Of a stretch of DNA of 51,431 bases, positions 26,643-36,003 are shown in pieces. Made by a program: the position numbers and the translations under genes. This DNA comes from Halieaceae bacterium UBA4452 (GTDB lineage Bacteria > Pseudomonadota > Gammaproteobacteria > Pseudomonadales > Halieaceae), in NCBI GenBank assembly GCA_002389505.1, contig DGPA01000033.1, forward strand, positions 1-51,431, given 5' to 3'. Positions within the stretch are counted from its first letter, which is position 1. Each line of letters begins with the position of its first letter. The notes under the pieces are model-generated. The model had not been told where the DNA came from and did no database searches. It saw only the letters and a program-made list of their open reading frames with translations.

Positions 26643-28280
26643 TTAACTGAAGCGCCGATCCCCGACCGCACAGCGTAGCGCTGGCATTTCAATGACCGAG
26701 TAGTCTCGACTGAGAATGGTATCGACAAAGCGCCACTGGCTGAGTGTCTCCTGGGGCGTCAGCGTCACCTTTGCCCATCCTCTTCTGGAGGCATCCACGG
26801 CGACCAGCTCCGGACTGCTCTCGAGTAAGGCATTTGCCATGGTGTCGGTGGGTACCGGTAAATAGGCCTCAATACCCGGACTGCTGACGCTAGAACACCC
26901 GATTTCCACACCGACCGATTTGCCTTGCGCGTTACGTAGATTAAACGCCCAGGCATTGTGCGTATCGCCGGCAACGACGACGGGGTTATTGGCGTCTTCG
27001 AGCAATTGGGTAAACACTCTTTCTCGACACGCGGGATAGCCGTCCCAAGCGTCTAAGTTCATCGGCATCTTAAACGGCGCTATCTTCATCATCGCGTCAA
27101 TCCACGCGCGCGTACTGTCAGGGATGTCAGCGGTTTCCAGCTGCGCAGATTGAAGCTGGGGGATAAATAATTTCCCCATTAGCACTTGCTGACCAATAAA
27201 CTGCCAGGTAGCGCCGCGGGCCTTGCTGGCTGCCAACTGAGCGCCCAACCAGTGACTTTGCTCGGCGCCAATCATGGTGCGCTGAGGATCAGCCAACACG
27301 GTATTTTTGAACTGCTCGGGACTCATGCCGGCGGTCATATCATGGCGGTAGTCCAACTGGCGATCGCGTCCCACTAGGCGGGTATCAAGCATAATGAGAT
27401 CGGCGAGATCACCGACTTGAAAACGCCGATAAATCGGGCCTTGATCGGTTTGAGCGGCGGTCCGAATAGGCATCCACTCATGGTAAACCCGACGGGCTAT
27501 GGCAATTCGCTGGGCAAAATCACCATCCCCTTCATTATGATTTTCGGCACCACTGTGCCAAGTGTCATTAGCTAACTCGTGATCATCCCATACGCAGATC
27601 CATGGGTGCGCCGCGTGGGCAGCTTGTAAATCAGGGTCAGTTCGATACACACCATATCGCTGTCGATAATCGTCCAGAGACAAAATCTCGTTGTCCGGCT
27701 GCACCTGACGACCCAACTCATCGGTCGCAATAGGGTTGCTGTAGGTGCCTTTCTCGTACTCATACAGGTAATCACCCAAGTGCATAACAATGTCAACGTC
27801 AGATTTGGCGATATCACGGTAGGCATTAAAATAGCCCTGGGGATAGTTAGAGCATGAACACACCGCGACGTTGAAAGCGTCAACACTGCCCTCGGGTAAC
27901 GTGCAGGTTCTGCCGACGGGGGAGGGAACACCGTCAAAAATAAAGCGATACCAGTAGCGGGTGCCGGGTTGTAAACCTTGGGCATCAATTTTTACGGTGT
28001 TATCGCGAGCGGGATGAGTGTGTGCTGCTCCCCGGGCAACAACATGGGTAAAGGCGACGTCGGTGGCGACTTGCCATTCGCCTACGACGTCGCGCTGCGC
28101 GGCTAGCACTCGTGTCCAGAGAATGACGCGGTCGGACAGCGGATCGCCTGAGGCTACGCCATGGGTGTAATAAACCGGACTCTGCGCATTGACTTCATAG
28201 CCTCTCAACGCCAAGCCCCCAAGCATGGCCCCCAATCCTTTAATAACTTGCCGTCGATCCTGAATAAAAAACGTAGACAT
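26643..28280 (-). CDS. PhoD-like alkaline phosphatase/phosphodiesterase, Tat-exported
   Basis: This 545-residue metallophosphoesterase of the PhoD family hydrolyses phosphomono- or diesters in the periplasm or outside the cell. The N-terminus has a Tat motif DRRQVIKGLG at ~8-17 followed by a hydrophobic stretch. A PhoD N-terminal domain follows (YYTHGVASGDPLSDRVILWTRV). Metal and catalytic motifs are NVAVCSCSNYPQGYFNAYRD, MHLGDYLYEY, CVWDDHELANDTWH, and VVAGDTHNAWAFNL at ~430. PhoD enzymes need Ca/Fe and are folded before Tat export, which agrees with the signal. It is a single gene; no Pho-box was found by eye. The downstream remnant belongs to a different family. Confidence 0.93.
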   Translation of the reverse strand: MSTFFIQDRRQVIKGLGAMLGGLALRGYEVNAQSPVYYTHGVASGDPLSDRVILWTRVLAAQRDVVGEWQVATDVAFTHVVARGAAHTHPARDNTVKIDAQGLQPGTRYWYRFIFDGVPSPVGRTCTLPEGSVDAFNVAVCSCSNYPQGYFNAYRDIAKSDVDIVMHLGDYLYEYEKGTYSNPIATDELGRQVQPDNEILSLDDYRQRYGVYRTDPDLQAAHAAHPWICVWDDHELANDTWHSGAENHNEGDGDFAQRIAIARRVYHEWMPIRTAAQTDQGPIYRRFQVGDLADLIMLDTRLVGRDRQLDYRHDMTAGMSPEQFKNTVLADPQRTMIGAEQSHWLGAQLAASKARGATWQFIGQQVLMGKLFIPQLQSAQLETADIPDSTRAWIDAMMKIAPFKMPMNLDAWDGYPACRERVFTQLLEDANNPVVVAGDTHNAWAFNLRNAQGKSVGVEIGCSSVSSPGIEAYLPVPTDTMANALLESSPELVAVDASRRGWAKVTLTPQETLSQWRFVDTILSRDYSVIEMPALRCAVGDRRFS

Positions 28281-28450
28281 GTTTGACTCGCTGTTAGATG
28301 GCCACTGAATTTCAGAGAGTAGCTCGCAACGATGGCAAAGTCATGGTGTTCTTACTAGGGCTGCTAAGCGGGGAGAAAATCTAGAAACTATGACCGAGGT
28401 GCTTGACGCTCTGCGACGCCGTAGCAGACGCGCCTTGGACGTTCAGATCC

Positions 28451-29362
28451 TTATTGCAAACCTATCAGTGCATGACCGCGGGCCCGTATACCGGTTGCTA
28501 GGGTTTCGATATGCCTAGGCCCCACCTCGCAACAACCGCCAAGAATTGTCGCGCCTTGATCAAGCCAAGCTAGCGCTCTGGCAGCATAGTTATCGGGTGT
28601 CAGGTCCTCCCTTGATGTCAAGACATCCACGGTACCGCCGGGTTTGAGGGCGGTAATGGAGTGAAAGCCGTTGGCATAGGCACCGAAGACGGGTGCTTGC
28701 CCAGCCAGTATGGGCATCCCTTGGTCGATGGCCTCGGGAACCGAGCAGTTAATGACCACGGCTTGGGGATCTAGTGGCAGGACTGCCGTCAGAGCATCTG
28801 CGAGAGATTCCCCAGAACGGAGGTGCGTGCCGTCGTCGTCGAGTACGGTGAAGCCTAGGTGAATGCGTACGCCAGCCCGCTGTGCCGCGACTAGCGCGGC
28901 TTGTGCCTCGGCGATGGTCGGAATGGTTTCTGCAATGAAGCCATCCACATGATCCATGTGCAGGCGGATCAATTCTTCATACTCTGCGGTCATTTGCGCC
29001 GCTGTCAGAGGGCTTTCTGTCAGGTAGGACGCGGTCAGGGGCGGCAGCGAAGCGATAACGTCGATACCCGGCTTGCCCGAGGCGGCAATGCCCGCTCGCG
29101 CGAGTTTGCGCGCCAATGCCAGCAGGGCGGCTAATGACGGCATGTCATTCCCCATCGTTAATCGCTGACGGGTTACCGAGTAGGTATTCAGGCAAATGAC
29201 TTTGGCGCCCGCCAGGCAGAAATCTCGATGGACATCTGCCACTAGATCGGGCTCATCCATCATCACCTGAAGCGACCAGAGTGGTTGGGGTTTTTCGGCT
29301 TGGCTGCGCCGTATGAGCTCCTGTCCCATGCCGCCGTCTAACAGTGTAATTGCACTACTCAT
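28451..29362 (-). CDS. Homocysteine S-methyltransferase family protein
   Basis: This 303-residue zinc enzyme has the Met-synthase N-terminal homocysteine-binding barrel. It starts with LLDGGMGQELIRR. The zinc cysteines are in VVINCSVPEA (~210) and in GGCCEVGPRHI (~275-285), a complete Cys-Cys/Cys set. Mid-barrel GFIAETIPTIAEAQAA is typical of MmuM-type enzymes. The start has TGGAG 7 bases upstream. Family members transfer a methyl group from S-methylmethionine, S-adenosylmethionine or related donors to homocysteine. Here no methionine-pathway gene is adjacent. It sits between the PhoD-like and DUF3604 genes, all minus strand with 100-170-base gaps, so linkage in function is not evident. Confidence 0.9.
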   Translation of the reverse strand: MSSAITLLDGGMGQELIRRSQAEKPQPLWSLQVMMDEPDLVADVHRDFCLAGAKVICLNTYSVTRQRLTMGNDMPSLAALLALARKLARAGIAASGKPGIDVIASLPPLTASYLTESPLTAAQMTAEYEELIRLHMDHVDGFIAETIPTIAEAQAALVAAQRAGVRIHLGFTVLDDDGTHLRSGESLADALTAVLPLDPQAVVINCSVPEAIDQGMPILAGQAPVFGAYANGFHSITALKPGGTVDVLTSREDLTPDNYAARALAWLDQGATILGGCCEVGPRHIETLATGIRARGHALIGLQ

Positions 29363-29462
29363 AGCGTATCTCCAGCGCTCTGGGTCGTGGGGCGAGGTGT
29401 TTTACCCCTTAAATAGTAGACCCTCAGCTGCCATCAATGGGGCCGAGTGTTGCTACAGATGG

Positions 29463-31499
29463 TTAACGAACCGACGATGCGCTCCCAGCGTTGTCGCCCT
29501 TTTTGTACCAGATGGGGGACGACCATACGCGCTCCTGAATGGTTTTCTGTAAATCTGCACGCGGTTCAACCCCCGCTTTGACGGCATCCCATGTGGACCA
29601 ACGACAGGTGGGGTTCTCCAGTACCCGTACGTAATAAAACGCCTCTTGCTCAGGCTCAAAATCGGGGTCCTGCCAGAGTGTCTTCAACTCGCTTGCGCCC
29701 ACGTCGGGGGTAATCGAGCAGTCAGCCAAACTCACCCGCGCGCCATTATCAGGACAACGATGGCTGGTCGGATCAACGGCCAAGCCATCACTGCAGACGA
29801 CGTCATACACCGCTTCATTGTGCTCGCCCTCGCTGATGAAGCCTTTGATAATTTGGGCACGCTGTAGTGGCACGCCGCCCAATGCATCGCTGACGGCCCA
29901 CACCAAAAATGTTGGCGCTGTCGAGCCTGAGGCGACCAATTCTGAACCCATGCTGACACCGCGATCATAGGCTTCGCGGACCATATTGGGGTCATCAAGC
30001 AGTTTGGCATCGAAGTCATAGCCAGCAAAAAAGCGGATTTTCATGCGCGGTCCACTGGTGGCAAACGTTTCCTTCCTGCGTAATGCGTCATACAGGGCGT
30101 CCCGAGTATTTTCTTCTGCCCAGACTCCCGCGACGCCCGAAGCACCCCAAGTAGAAAATGTCGACATCTCGAGATAGTCTCGTCCGGCAACGGTTTTCAT
30201 AAAGTCGGGCGCGCTGTACTTGACAACGGTGCGCATCAGGAAGGATGCGGGTACCGAACCACGCATCTCAGGTGTGCCATCGAGCAAGCCGACTTTGGAG
30301 AAAAAATTGGCTTCGTCATCAGACATCGCCCCGGTGTGGGTGTCACTGGAGCCGATAAAACCAAATTGGTAGGGGTTTTCAATACCCTGCGCAGCCATTG
30401 TTAGCCCTCGCAGGAGACCGTCGCGGGCATAGCTTCCCGGCGCCGCGCTAGGAAGACGCGTGGCGACCCGGTAGGGCATTATTTCGAAGTTCGCCCACTC
30501 ATCGGTTTCAGAGAGTGCGGGGTGGGTTTCAGACGTTCCCTTTACCTGCGTTATTTCTACCAGCGGCTCATTGCGTCTACGTTGAATGGCGTAGTTGTCG
30601 TCCATGGGATCCCCGGCCCAATCGACCAAGGCAAACATAGCGCCGTTGGAACCGTTGGAATTATGGGGAATAGCCAAGCTCTCAATACCCTGTTCACGTA
30701 AGCCGTCCATCCAGTCCCACAGTCCCTGGGGGTCTTGGGAATGAAAGCGTGAAAAAGGGACGGCCGGTAAGCGATCGGTACCACGGAAGATAACGTTACG
30801 GTGTAGGTTGCCCATCGCGTCGGTGGAGGAGGTGTATTCATAGGCGGCAAAGGTCGTGAACACGCCAGGCTGGTTGTACTGATCCGCTGCGTTAATGTTG
30901 TCTGCCCAAGCCGATTGGGTAACGGGTTCGATGTTTTTGGCGTCCAACGTGCCATCTTGCAGGTCTGCAAGAACGTTGGGTAAAAACGTGGCAAATGCCA
31001 TAGATCGGTCAAAGAAGCTGAAAGCGCCGTAGTTGTCTGGCGCGTTGATATTGTGCAACGGTTGCGCCACTGCGGAAGTGGAAAAATCGGTGTCGGTATT
31101 AGCAGCCTCCTTGACTAACCCCATGAACATAGCGTGGTCAGTGACCGCATAGAAATCGAGGGGCTGGCGCAACTGCATTTCGTACCCCGACGGGTGCTTA
31201 AGCGGTTCACCTTTAGCATAGCGGTAGGCGTCATAAGGCGTCGCAATTGTGCCAAAGGCGTAGGCATCAAAGGAGTAACTGGTGTGGACGTGTAGATCCC
31301 CAAAATAGGCATTGCGATCGGGATTGCTTTGGCGTCGCTCGACAATAGTGTCATTCACTGGCAGTAGCTGGTTAGGTATACCGGCACGACCTGCCATGGT
31401 GTTCGTAAAGTCGGGCGTCTGCTGCTCACAGGCAACCACGCCTACCAGTAATATCAACACCAGCATGCTAGAACGGCTTATGAAGGAAGTTGGTGCCAT
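29463..31499 (-). CDS. DUF3604 domain lipoprotein (PHP-like metalloprotein)
   Basis: This is a 678-residue protein of the DUF3604 family with a lipoprotein signal ending GVVAC at ~24. The ATG is 8 bases after GGAG. The conserved opening NAYFGDLHVHTSYSFDAYAFG (~65) contains the HVH pair of a PHP/amidohydrolase-like metal site. Further blocks are DFYAVTDHAMFMG, LAIPHNSNGSNGAMF and FGFIGSSDTHTGAMSDDEANFF, all His/Asp-rich and consistent with a di- or trinuclear metal centre. The C-terminal part with VWAVSDALGGVPLQRAQIIKG is also characteristic. The family is widespread in marine bacteria but poorly understood biochemically. I infer hydrolase activity from the PHP-like pattern only. Nothing links it directly to the upstream hydrolase cluster, from which it is separated by 177 bases. 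Confidence 0.9.
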   Translation of the reverse strand: MAPTSFISRSSMLVLILLVGVVACEQQTPDFTNTMAGRAGIPNQLLPVNDTIVERRQSNPDRNAYFGDLHVHTSYSFDAYAFGTIATPYDAYRYAKGEPLKHPSGYEMQLRQPLDFYAVTDHAMFMGLVKEAANTDTDFSTSAVAQPLHNINAPDNYGAFSFFDRSMAFATFLPNVLADLQDGTLDAKNIEPVTQSAWADNINAADQYNQPGVFTTFAAYEYTSSTDAMGNLHRNVIFRGTDRLPAVPFSRFHSQDPQGLWDWMDGLREQGIESLAIPHNSNGSNGAMFALVDWAGDPMDDNYAIQRRRNEPLVEITQVKGTSETHPALSETDEWANFEIMPYRVATRLPSAAPGSYARDGLLRGLTMAAQGIENPYQFGFIGSSDTHTGAMSDDEANFFSKVGLLDGTPEMRGSVPASFLMRTVVKYSAPDFMKTVAGRDYLEMSTFSTWGASGVAGVWAEENTRDALYDALRRKETFATSGPRMKIRFFAGYDFDAKLLDDPNMVREAYDRGVSMGSELVASGSTAPTFLVWAVSDALGGVPLQRAQIIKGFISEGEHNEAVYDVVCSDGLAVDPTSHRCPDNGARVSLADCSITPDVGASELKTLWQDPDFEPEQEAFYYVRVLENPTCRWSTWDAVKAGVEPRADLQKTIQERVWSSPIWYKKGDNAGSASSVR

Positions 31500-31676
31500 G
31501 ATTTTTTCTCCAATGACGTCGCTGAGGTTTTCGGTGGAGTAGCAGCGGATCCTGTCGGCGTACCGTTACCCTACACTTTTTATAAATGGCTAACTCGCTA
31601 CCCTGACATTGCTTGAGCGCCGTGTCATCTGAAATAGTGACAAGGTAGAGTTGCTGGCTCGCGAGTAGCGACTACC

Positions 31677-32969
31677 CTACAGGCGGTTCATGCTCTGTGT
31701 GTAGAGCAGGGCAAGATGTCCTGCAGACAGCGCGGCTAGTTGAGGTCCTGCAGCAGCATTCTCATCACCCCCCTCTTGGGCAGACAGTGCAATCAGGTTG
31801 TCCCTCACCGCATACCAAGTACTAATTAGAAAGGCGCCATCATAGTCGGGCTCAGGGAAGCTGCTTGGCTCAGATACCAGGGTTTGACCATTCACGGTGG
31901 TTCCCAATAGCGCTGTTAAGGCCGCTGGATCATAATTAGCAGCTGCGTTCACTCCGTAGCAAGGACTGTCAGCAAACCAACCTGCGCGTTCAGCATCATC
32001 TGGCGCACCATACAAACCGTTGTTTCGCGGACTTGGAGTAGGGGCTGTGACTGTAAGACCTTGTCCTTCGCCAGCTACAACGTAAACGGGGACCCCATTG
32101 GGATAAACAAAGCGCCGCCTTGGGTGTTGGGGCAATACGCTTGAGCAGCTGCTGGGAGATGGATGTGTACTGAACCAAGCAATAATGCTCTGCAACCAAG
32201 CGTCGTCTTGCAGTGGCGTCGTTTCAAGACTAACAAGGGAGTTTTTAGATTTTGCGCGCATTAAGTGGGATGCGAGTAAGTCATGACTGCGTGTCTGTAA
32301 CCTAGACGGCACCGTTATGCTGGACAGGCCTTCTCTACCGTCAAAGCAAATGGCGGCCCGATAGCCCACTTGATAATGATCTCCCGACTCCAAAAAACCA
32401 AAACAGGTACGAAGCATAAAATTAAGATCTAGATTGGGTTGTGCGAGGCGCGCGGCATGGCTGCGGTTATAGAATGGAAAAAAAATGGCTTGATCTCGTA
32501 TACGACTCCAAATTCGCATCAAATGACTACCATCCCATTGAGGTTGATGAGGAATGAGATAGTGTTCGAGCATGTCTTTTTGTTCCTCGACAGAAAAAAT
32601 GGCAAGCCCATCTAAGAGTAGCGATGTGACGCGCTGCGGCGTCGATAGAGCGAGTTGAACTGCAATCGCGGCGCCGGTATGAGTGCCGTAAACACTGAAT
32701 TTGGAGATGCCAAGCGCCAGAGTTGCCTCTAGAATAATGTCGGCGAAATCATTGAGCGTAGCCTGGCTGTCAGGTAGCGGATCACTGGCTCCATAGCCAG
32801 GCGTATCAAACGCAATGCAACAGAATTTATCGCTGAGATGTCGCATCAGTGGTAGCAGTGAAGTCGACGAGCGGGGAGACTCGTGGAGCATAACAATCAC
32901 AGGCCCAGCTCCCAGTGCTTGCCAATGGAGGTACCGGCTATTGATGTCGACAAATCCCCGTCGAATCAT
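31677..32969 (-). CDS. Alpha/beta-hydrolase-fold protein lacking the nucleophilic serine, with extra C-terminal domain
   Basis: This 430-residue protein has an alpha/beta-hydrolase N-terminal part (~1-270) with VIVMLHESPRSS (oxyanion region) and CIAFDTPGYGASDPLP. The nucleophile elbow reads VYGTHTGAAIAVQ, with histidine 97 where Ser, Cys or Asp is normally found. The usual GH near strand 8 is also not apparent: the segment before AWLQSIIAWF is LETTPLQDD. Residues ~295-430 form an extra part unlike the fold, with GVPVYVVAGEGQG, FADSPCYGVNAAANY and a helical tail. It is last in the operon and overlaps the FAD oxidase by ATGA. It may be a non-hydrolytic family member (binding protein, lyase or cofactor-free enzyme) or an inactive partner. 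Some database proteins have GHHTG at the elbow, so it may represent a subfamily rather than a mutation. Confidence 0.8.
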   Translation of the reverse strand: MIRRGFVDINSRYLHWQALGAGPVIVMLHESPRSSTSLLPLMRHLSDKFCCIAFDTPGYGASDPLPDSQATLNDFADIILEATLALGISKFSVYGTHTGAAIAVQLALSTPQRVTSLLLDGLAIFSVEEQKDMLEHYLIPHQPQWDGSHLMRIWSRIRDQAIFFPFYNRSHAARLAQPNLDLNFMLRTCFGFLESGDHYQVGYRAAICFDGREGLSSITVPSRLQTRSHDLLASHLMRAKSKNSLVSLETTPLQDDAWLQSIIAWFSTHPSPSSCSSVLPQHPRRRFVYPNGVPVYVVAGEGQGLTVTAPTPSPRNNGLYGAPDDAERAGWFADSPCYGVNAAANYDPAALTALLGTTVNGQTLVSEPSSFPEPDYDGAFLISTWYAVRDNLIALSAQEGGDENAAAGPQLAALSAGHLALLYTQSMNRL

Positions 32970-34519
32970 CGACTGAAGCCCAGGTTACCGGGTGCCGAGA
33001 GGCACTTTGGATCCACGCTATTCTTTACCGCAGTCAAGATGTCATCGAGGGGTTGAGATAGTCGTTCCCGATAGGGATAACTCTGCCCTAGCTGCAGATG
33101 CAAAGCACCGGCCTCATCGAGCTGAGCTATTATTTCTTCGCGTAGTTGCTGGACATATGCTGTCCTCGATGCGGTCTCCTCAGACGCCTTCACAGTGACT
33201 TTCTCCACTATTTCCCCGGCGAGCTTATGAATGGGGAGTAATGGTGCAGACCAGAGAAACATTGGTTCAATCAAGGCGCATTTCCCAGGCCAAGCCATCA
33301 TTAGCCAAGAACTTGAAATGCCTTCTCGATCCATAGCTTGACTATGTTTACAGAAAAAATCCGCTGTGATCGAAGCAAAATCAGATAACTGAGATACTGC
33401 TCCAAGGCCATGTATGGGTACCCATCGCTCGCCATGAGGGCCAAGCATGCCACGCAAAGAATAGGGGTTTGCGTAGGTTATCGCGGGTATGGGGCTAGAG
33501 ACAGGATGCGCGCCTTCATTGTAAGCCGCCGCGTCGAGGTGAGCAGCGAGTCTTGCGGCTTCCGTGTCGCTGTTCGCTTCAATCACAACATGAACGCAGG
33601 CGGTATTTTTTTTGTGGTTAGAGGACCGAATACTGAACGACAACAACTGGGCAAAAAATTTCACAAGGCTAGATGAAGCTTTTAAATGCCGGGTGACATT
33701 CCAGGCCAGTTTTATTTTATTTCCCACTGAAATACTCGCCGCGTCGCGTTCTCTGCGAATGGGCATTGCGATCAAGCGGACATTATTTGCTATCTGGCTT
33801 AACGTTGTCAGTAGTGTGGCACAGTGCTCTACGTTCTCTGCGGTGTAAGATCGATAGGCGACGTTAGAGGGTTTCGGCTCTAAGCGTAAGTGCGCTCGAG
33901 CGATGGTACCAAAAATGCCTCCCGTCCCTAAAAATACGCCCAATAGATCGGCTCCCATCATTCGATGACAGCCGGTTTGCTGGCTGCCCCAATGACCTGC
34001 ACCAATAGTTATCAGCCGCCCATCTGGAAGGACAACTTCAACGCCCACAACCGCCTCTAGCCCCACAGGTAACCCTTGGGCGAGTGCTCCGCCGACGGTC
34101 GATACCTGTCCAGAAATAGGCGCAGGTAATGCGAGTCGAAGACCGCATTCGCCCAGAGCTTGATCAACGGAAAGCCACGTGGCGCCGGCCTCAACCGTGA
34201 TGAACTTGTCTACAATATCCGGCGCGAGTATTTTATTGAGCCGCTGTAAATCAAGAATCACAGCATCTGCGACACTGGGTAAAATGGCTGCCGTATACGA
34301 TAAGCCGGCACCGCGGTTAATCACTGAAATGTCGAACTTATTAGCGGCTCTCCATATGGTTTCAATATGAGCGATGGATTGGGGGATTAAAATAGCCAGC
34401 GGTCGATGAGAGCCCACATAGAAAACATCGCTACAGCCTGCACTCACTCCTGCGTCGGACCTATCTATCGTGAGATCTGTTGGTAGCGAAGCAAAAAAAG
34501 CGTCCTGACTAGGTGACAC
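32966..34519 (-). CDS. FAD-linked oxidase (VAO/GlcD type, FAD-binding 4)
   Basis: This is a 517-residue flavoenzyme of the vanillyl-alcohol-oxidase/glycolate-oxidase superfamily. The PCMH-type FAD domain contains PLAILIPQSIAHIETIWRAAN, INRGAGLSYTAA, FITVEAGATWLSVDQAL, and GADLLGVFLGTGGIFGTIARAHLRL (~190-215). The substrate-binding C-terminal half ends KCLSAPGNLGF, the normal terminal element. I see no clear histidine or cysteine for covalent flavin attachment. The start is GTG (34519), overlapping the ligase stop by 11 bases; its stop overlaps the next gene by ATGA. Such enzymes dehydrogenate alcohols, hydroxy acids or p-alkylphenols. In this operon it could oxidise an intermediate of the imported compound; the substrate is unknown. 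Confidence 0.9.
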   Translation of the reverse strand: MSPSQDAFFASLPTDLTIDRSDAGVSAGCSDVFYVGSHRPLAILIPQSIAHIETIWRAANKFDISVINRGAGLSYTAAILPSVADAVILDLQRLNKILAPDIVDKFITVEAGATWLSVDQALGECGLRLALPAPISGQVSTVGGALAQGLPVGLEAVVGVEVVLPDGRLITIGAGHWGSQQTGCHRMMGADLLGVFLGTGGIFGTIARAHLRLEPKPSNVAYRSYTAENVEHCATLLTTLSQIANNVRLIAMPIRRERDAASISVGNKIKLAWNVTRHLKASSSLVKFFAQLLSFSIRSSNHKKNTACVHVVIEANSDTEAARLAAHLDAAAYNEGAHPVSSPIPAITYANPYSLRGMLGPHGERWVPIHGLGAVSQLSDFASITADFFCKHSQAMDREGISSSWLMMAWPGKCALIEPMFLWSAPLLPIHKLAGEIVEKVTVKASEETASRTAYVQQLREEIIAQLDEAGALHLQLGQSYPYRERLSQPLDDILTAVKNSVDPKCLSAPGNLGFSR

Positions 34520-35987
34520 TGAATTGTTCCACCAACACTCTTTTCAGTATTTTACCGCTGGCGTTGCGCGGTAATTCCGCCACAAAATGAAATTCTTTCG
34601 GTATTTTAAAGCGCGCTAAATGCTGCTCTAGCCAGGAGGTCAAATGTTCAGCGGATACGTCGCCAGAGACCACGGCGGCACAGTGGATGGTCTCACCCCA
34701 CCTCGGGTCGGCAATGCCAAAGACAGCGCACTCGTCGACGGTGCTGTTCTCGATCAAGACGTTCTCAATTTCCCTTGGATAGACGTTAATGCCCCCAGAT
34801 ATGATCATGTCTTTTTTTCGATCAATAATATAGATATGACCCTCGTCATCTCTCGTCGCAATGTCTCCCACCGAGACCCATCCATCCTTCATGACTTCAT
34901 CGGTGGCCGTTTGATTATCCCAATACCCTGAAAAAGTGGCGGGACCACGAGAAAATAACTCGCCAGGTGTATTCGCTGGCACCTCATTACCTTGATCATC
35001 GCGCAGCGATACCTCGGTATCCACGAAGGTCGGCCCGACGCAATTGAATTTACGAAGTTGATCCTCTGGCCTTAAATTGGTCACGATCCCGCCTTCTGTT
35101 GAGCCATAGGTTTCATGAAGAAGGCCTTCGCCAAAGAGGCCCACTATTTTATGTTTTACGGGTTGGGGCAGCGCCGAAGCATTAGAGATGATCGCTTTTA
35201 GCCTATGCTTCCCCCTTACGCTCTCTAGTAACTGGTCATCTAGGTTGAAGATTGTTTGAAAATGCGCTGGCACCATAAACACACCGTCAACCTGTCCTTC
35301 AGCTAAGGTTGATAGCACTATTTCTGCATCAAACTGAGCCAGTATTTCAACTGTACCCCCAAAAAAAAGTGGGGCATAGCCAAAGGCGAAGCCCGCCCCA
35401 TGACAGAGGGGTGCAATCGCTAGGAAGTGGGAGCCACTGGAGAAGCATTGATATTCCGATGCCATGGCATAGAAAGTCATAACCCGAGCTCGATGTGAAA
35501 CCATAACGCCCTTGGGGTGGCCAGTGGTGCCGGACGTGTAGGGAATGGCATAGGGTTGCTCTTCGGTGGCGATCGATGTGGCTACGCCCTCAAAAGAGGG
35601 GATTGGATCGCTCATCTTATGTTTGACCGAATCAGCGGGCAAAAGAGGCTCGCAACTGTCATGGAAGACGGTCATTTTAGCGCCACAGTCCTTTAGAATA
35701 CGGGCGACTTCGGGTGCCGATAGTCGGTAATTTATAGTGGCAACCGCCACGCCCATCTCTGAGAGAGCGCTGATGTATTCGTAATACTCGATGCAATTGG
35801 GTGCAAGAATCGCGGCGGTATCGCCAGCGCGTAGCGACCAAAGGCGGTACGCAACATCTTTAATATTGTCTATGCGCTCTATAAGGGCGCCATAAGTACA
35901 ACTGTCGTTCCCGGCTTTGACCGCCAGCTTATCGGGACTGCGTCGCGCAGAGGACCTAAGTCCACTTGTCAGTAAAAGCGGTCTCAT
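34509..35987 (-). CDS. Acyl-CoA ligase (AMP-binding, class I adenylate-forming)
   Basis: This is a 492-residue CoA ligase. Motifs are IPYTSGTTGHPKGVMVSHRAR (~155-175), HETYGSTEGG (A5), DGWVSVGDIATRDDEGHIYIIDRKKDMIISGG (A7-A8), and NASGKILKR with catalytic lysine near the C-terminus. An intact enzyme is therefore expected. The start ATG follows GAGG, 16 bases after the amidohydrolase stop. Its 3' end overlaps the FAD oxidase gene. It resembles fatty or aromatic acid:CoA ligases; a short N-terminal domain and 492 residues fit the smaller aryl/cyclohexyl carboxylate type. It should activate the acid released by the upstream hydrolases, but the acid cannot be identified from sequence. Confidence 0.92.
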   Translation of the reverse strand: MRPLLLTSGLRSSARRSPDKLAVKAGNDSCTYGALIERIDNIKDVAYRLWSLRAGDTAAILAPNCIEYYEYISALSEMGVAVATINYRLSAPEVARILKDCGAKMTVFHDSCEPLLPADSVKHKMSDPIPSFEGVATSIATEEQPYAIPYTSGTTGHPKGVMVSHRARVMTFYAMASEYQCFSSGSHFLAIAPLCHGAGFAFGYAPLFFGGTVEILAQFDAEIVLSTLAEGQVDGVFMVPAHFQTIFNLDDQLLESVRGKHRLKAIISNASALPQPVKHKIVGLFGEGLLHETYGSTEGGIVTNLRPEDQLRKFNCVGPTFVDTEVSLRDDQGNEVPANTPGELFSRGPATFSGYWDNQTATDEVMKDGWVSVGDIATRDDEGHIYIIDRKKDMIISGGINVYPREIENVLIENSTVDECAVFGIADPRWGETIHCAAVVSGDVSAEHLTSWLEQHLARFKIPKEFHFVAELPRNASGKILKRVLVEQFSVT

Positions 35988-36003
35988 GGATTGAGCCTCT
36001 TTT

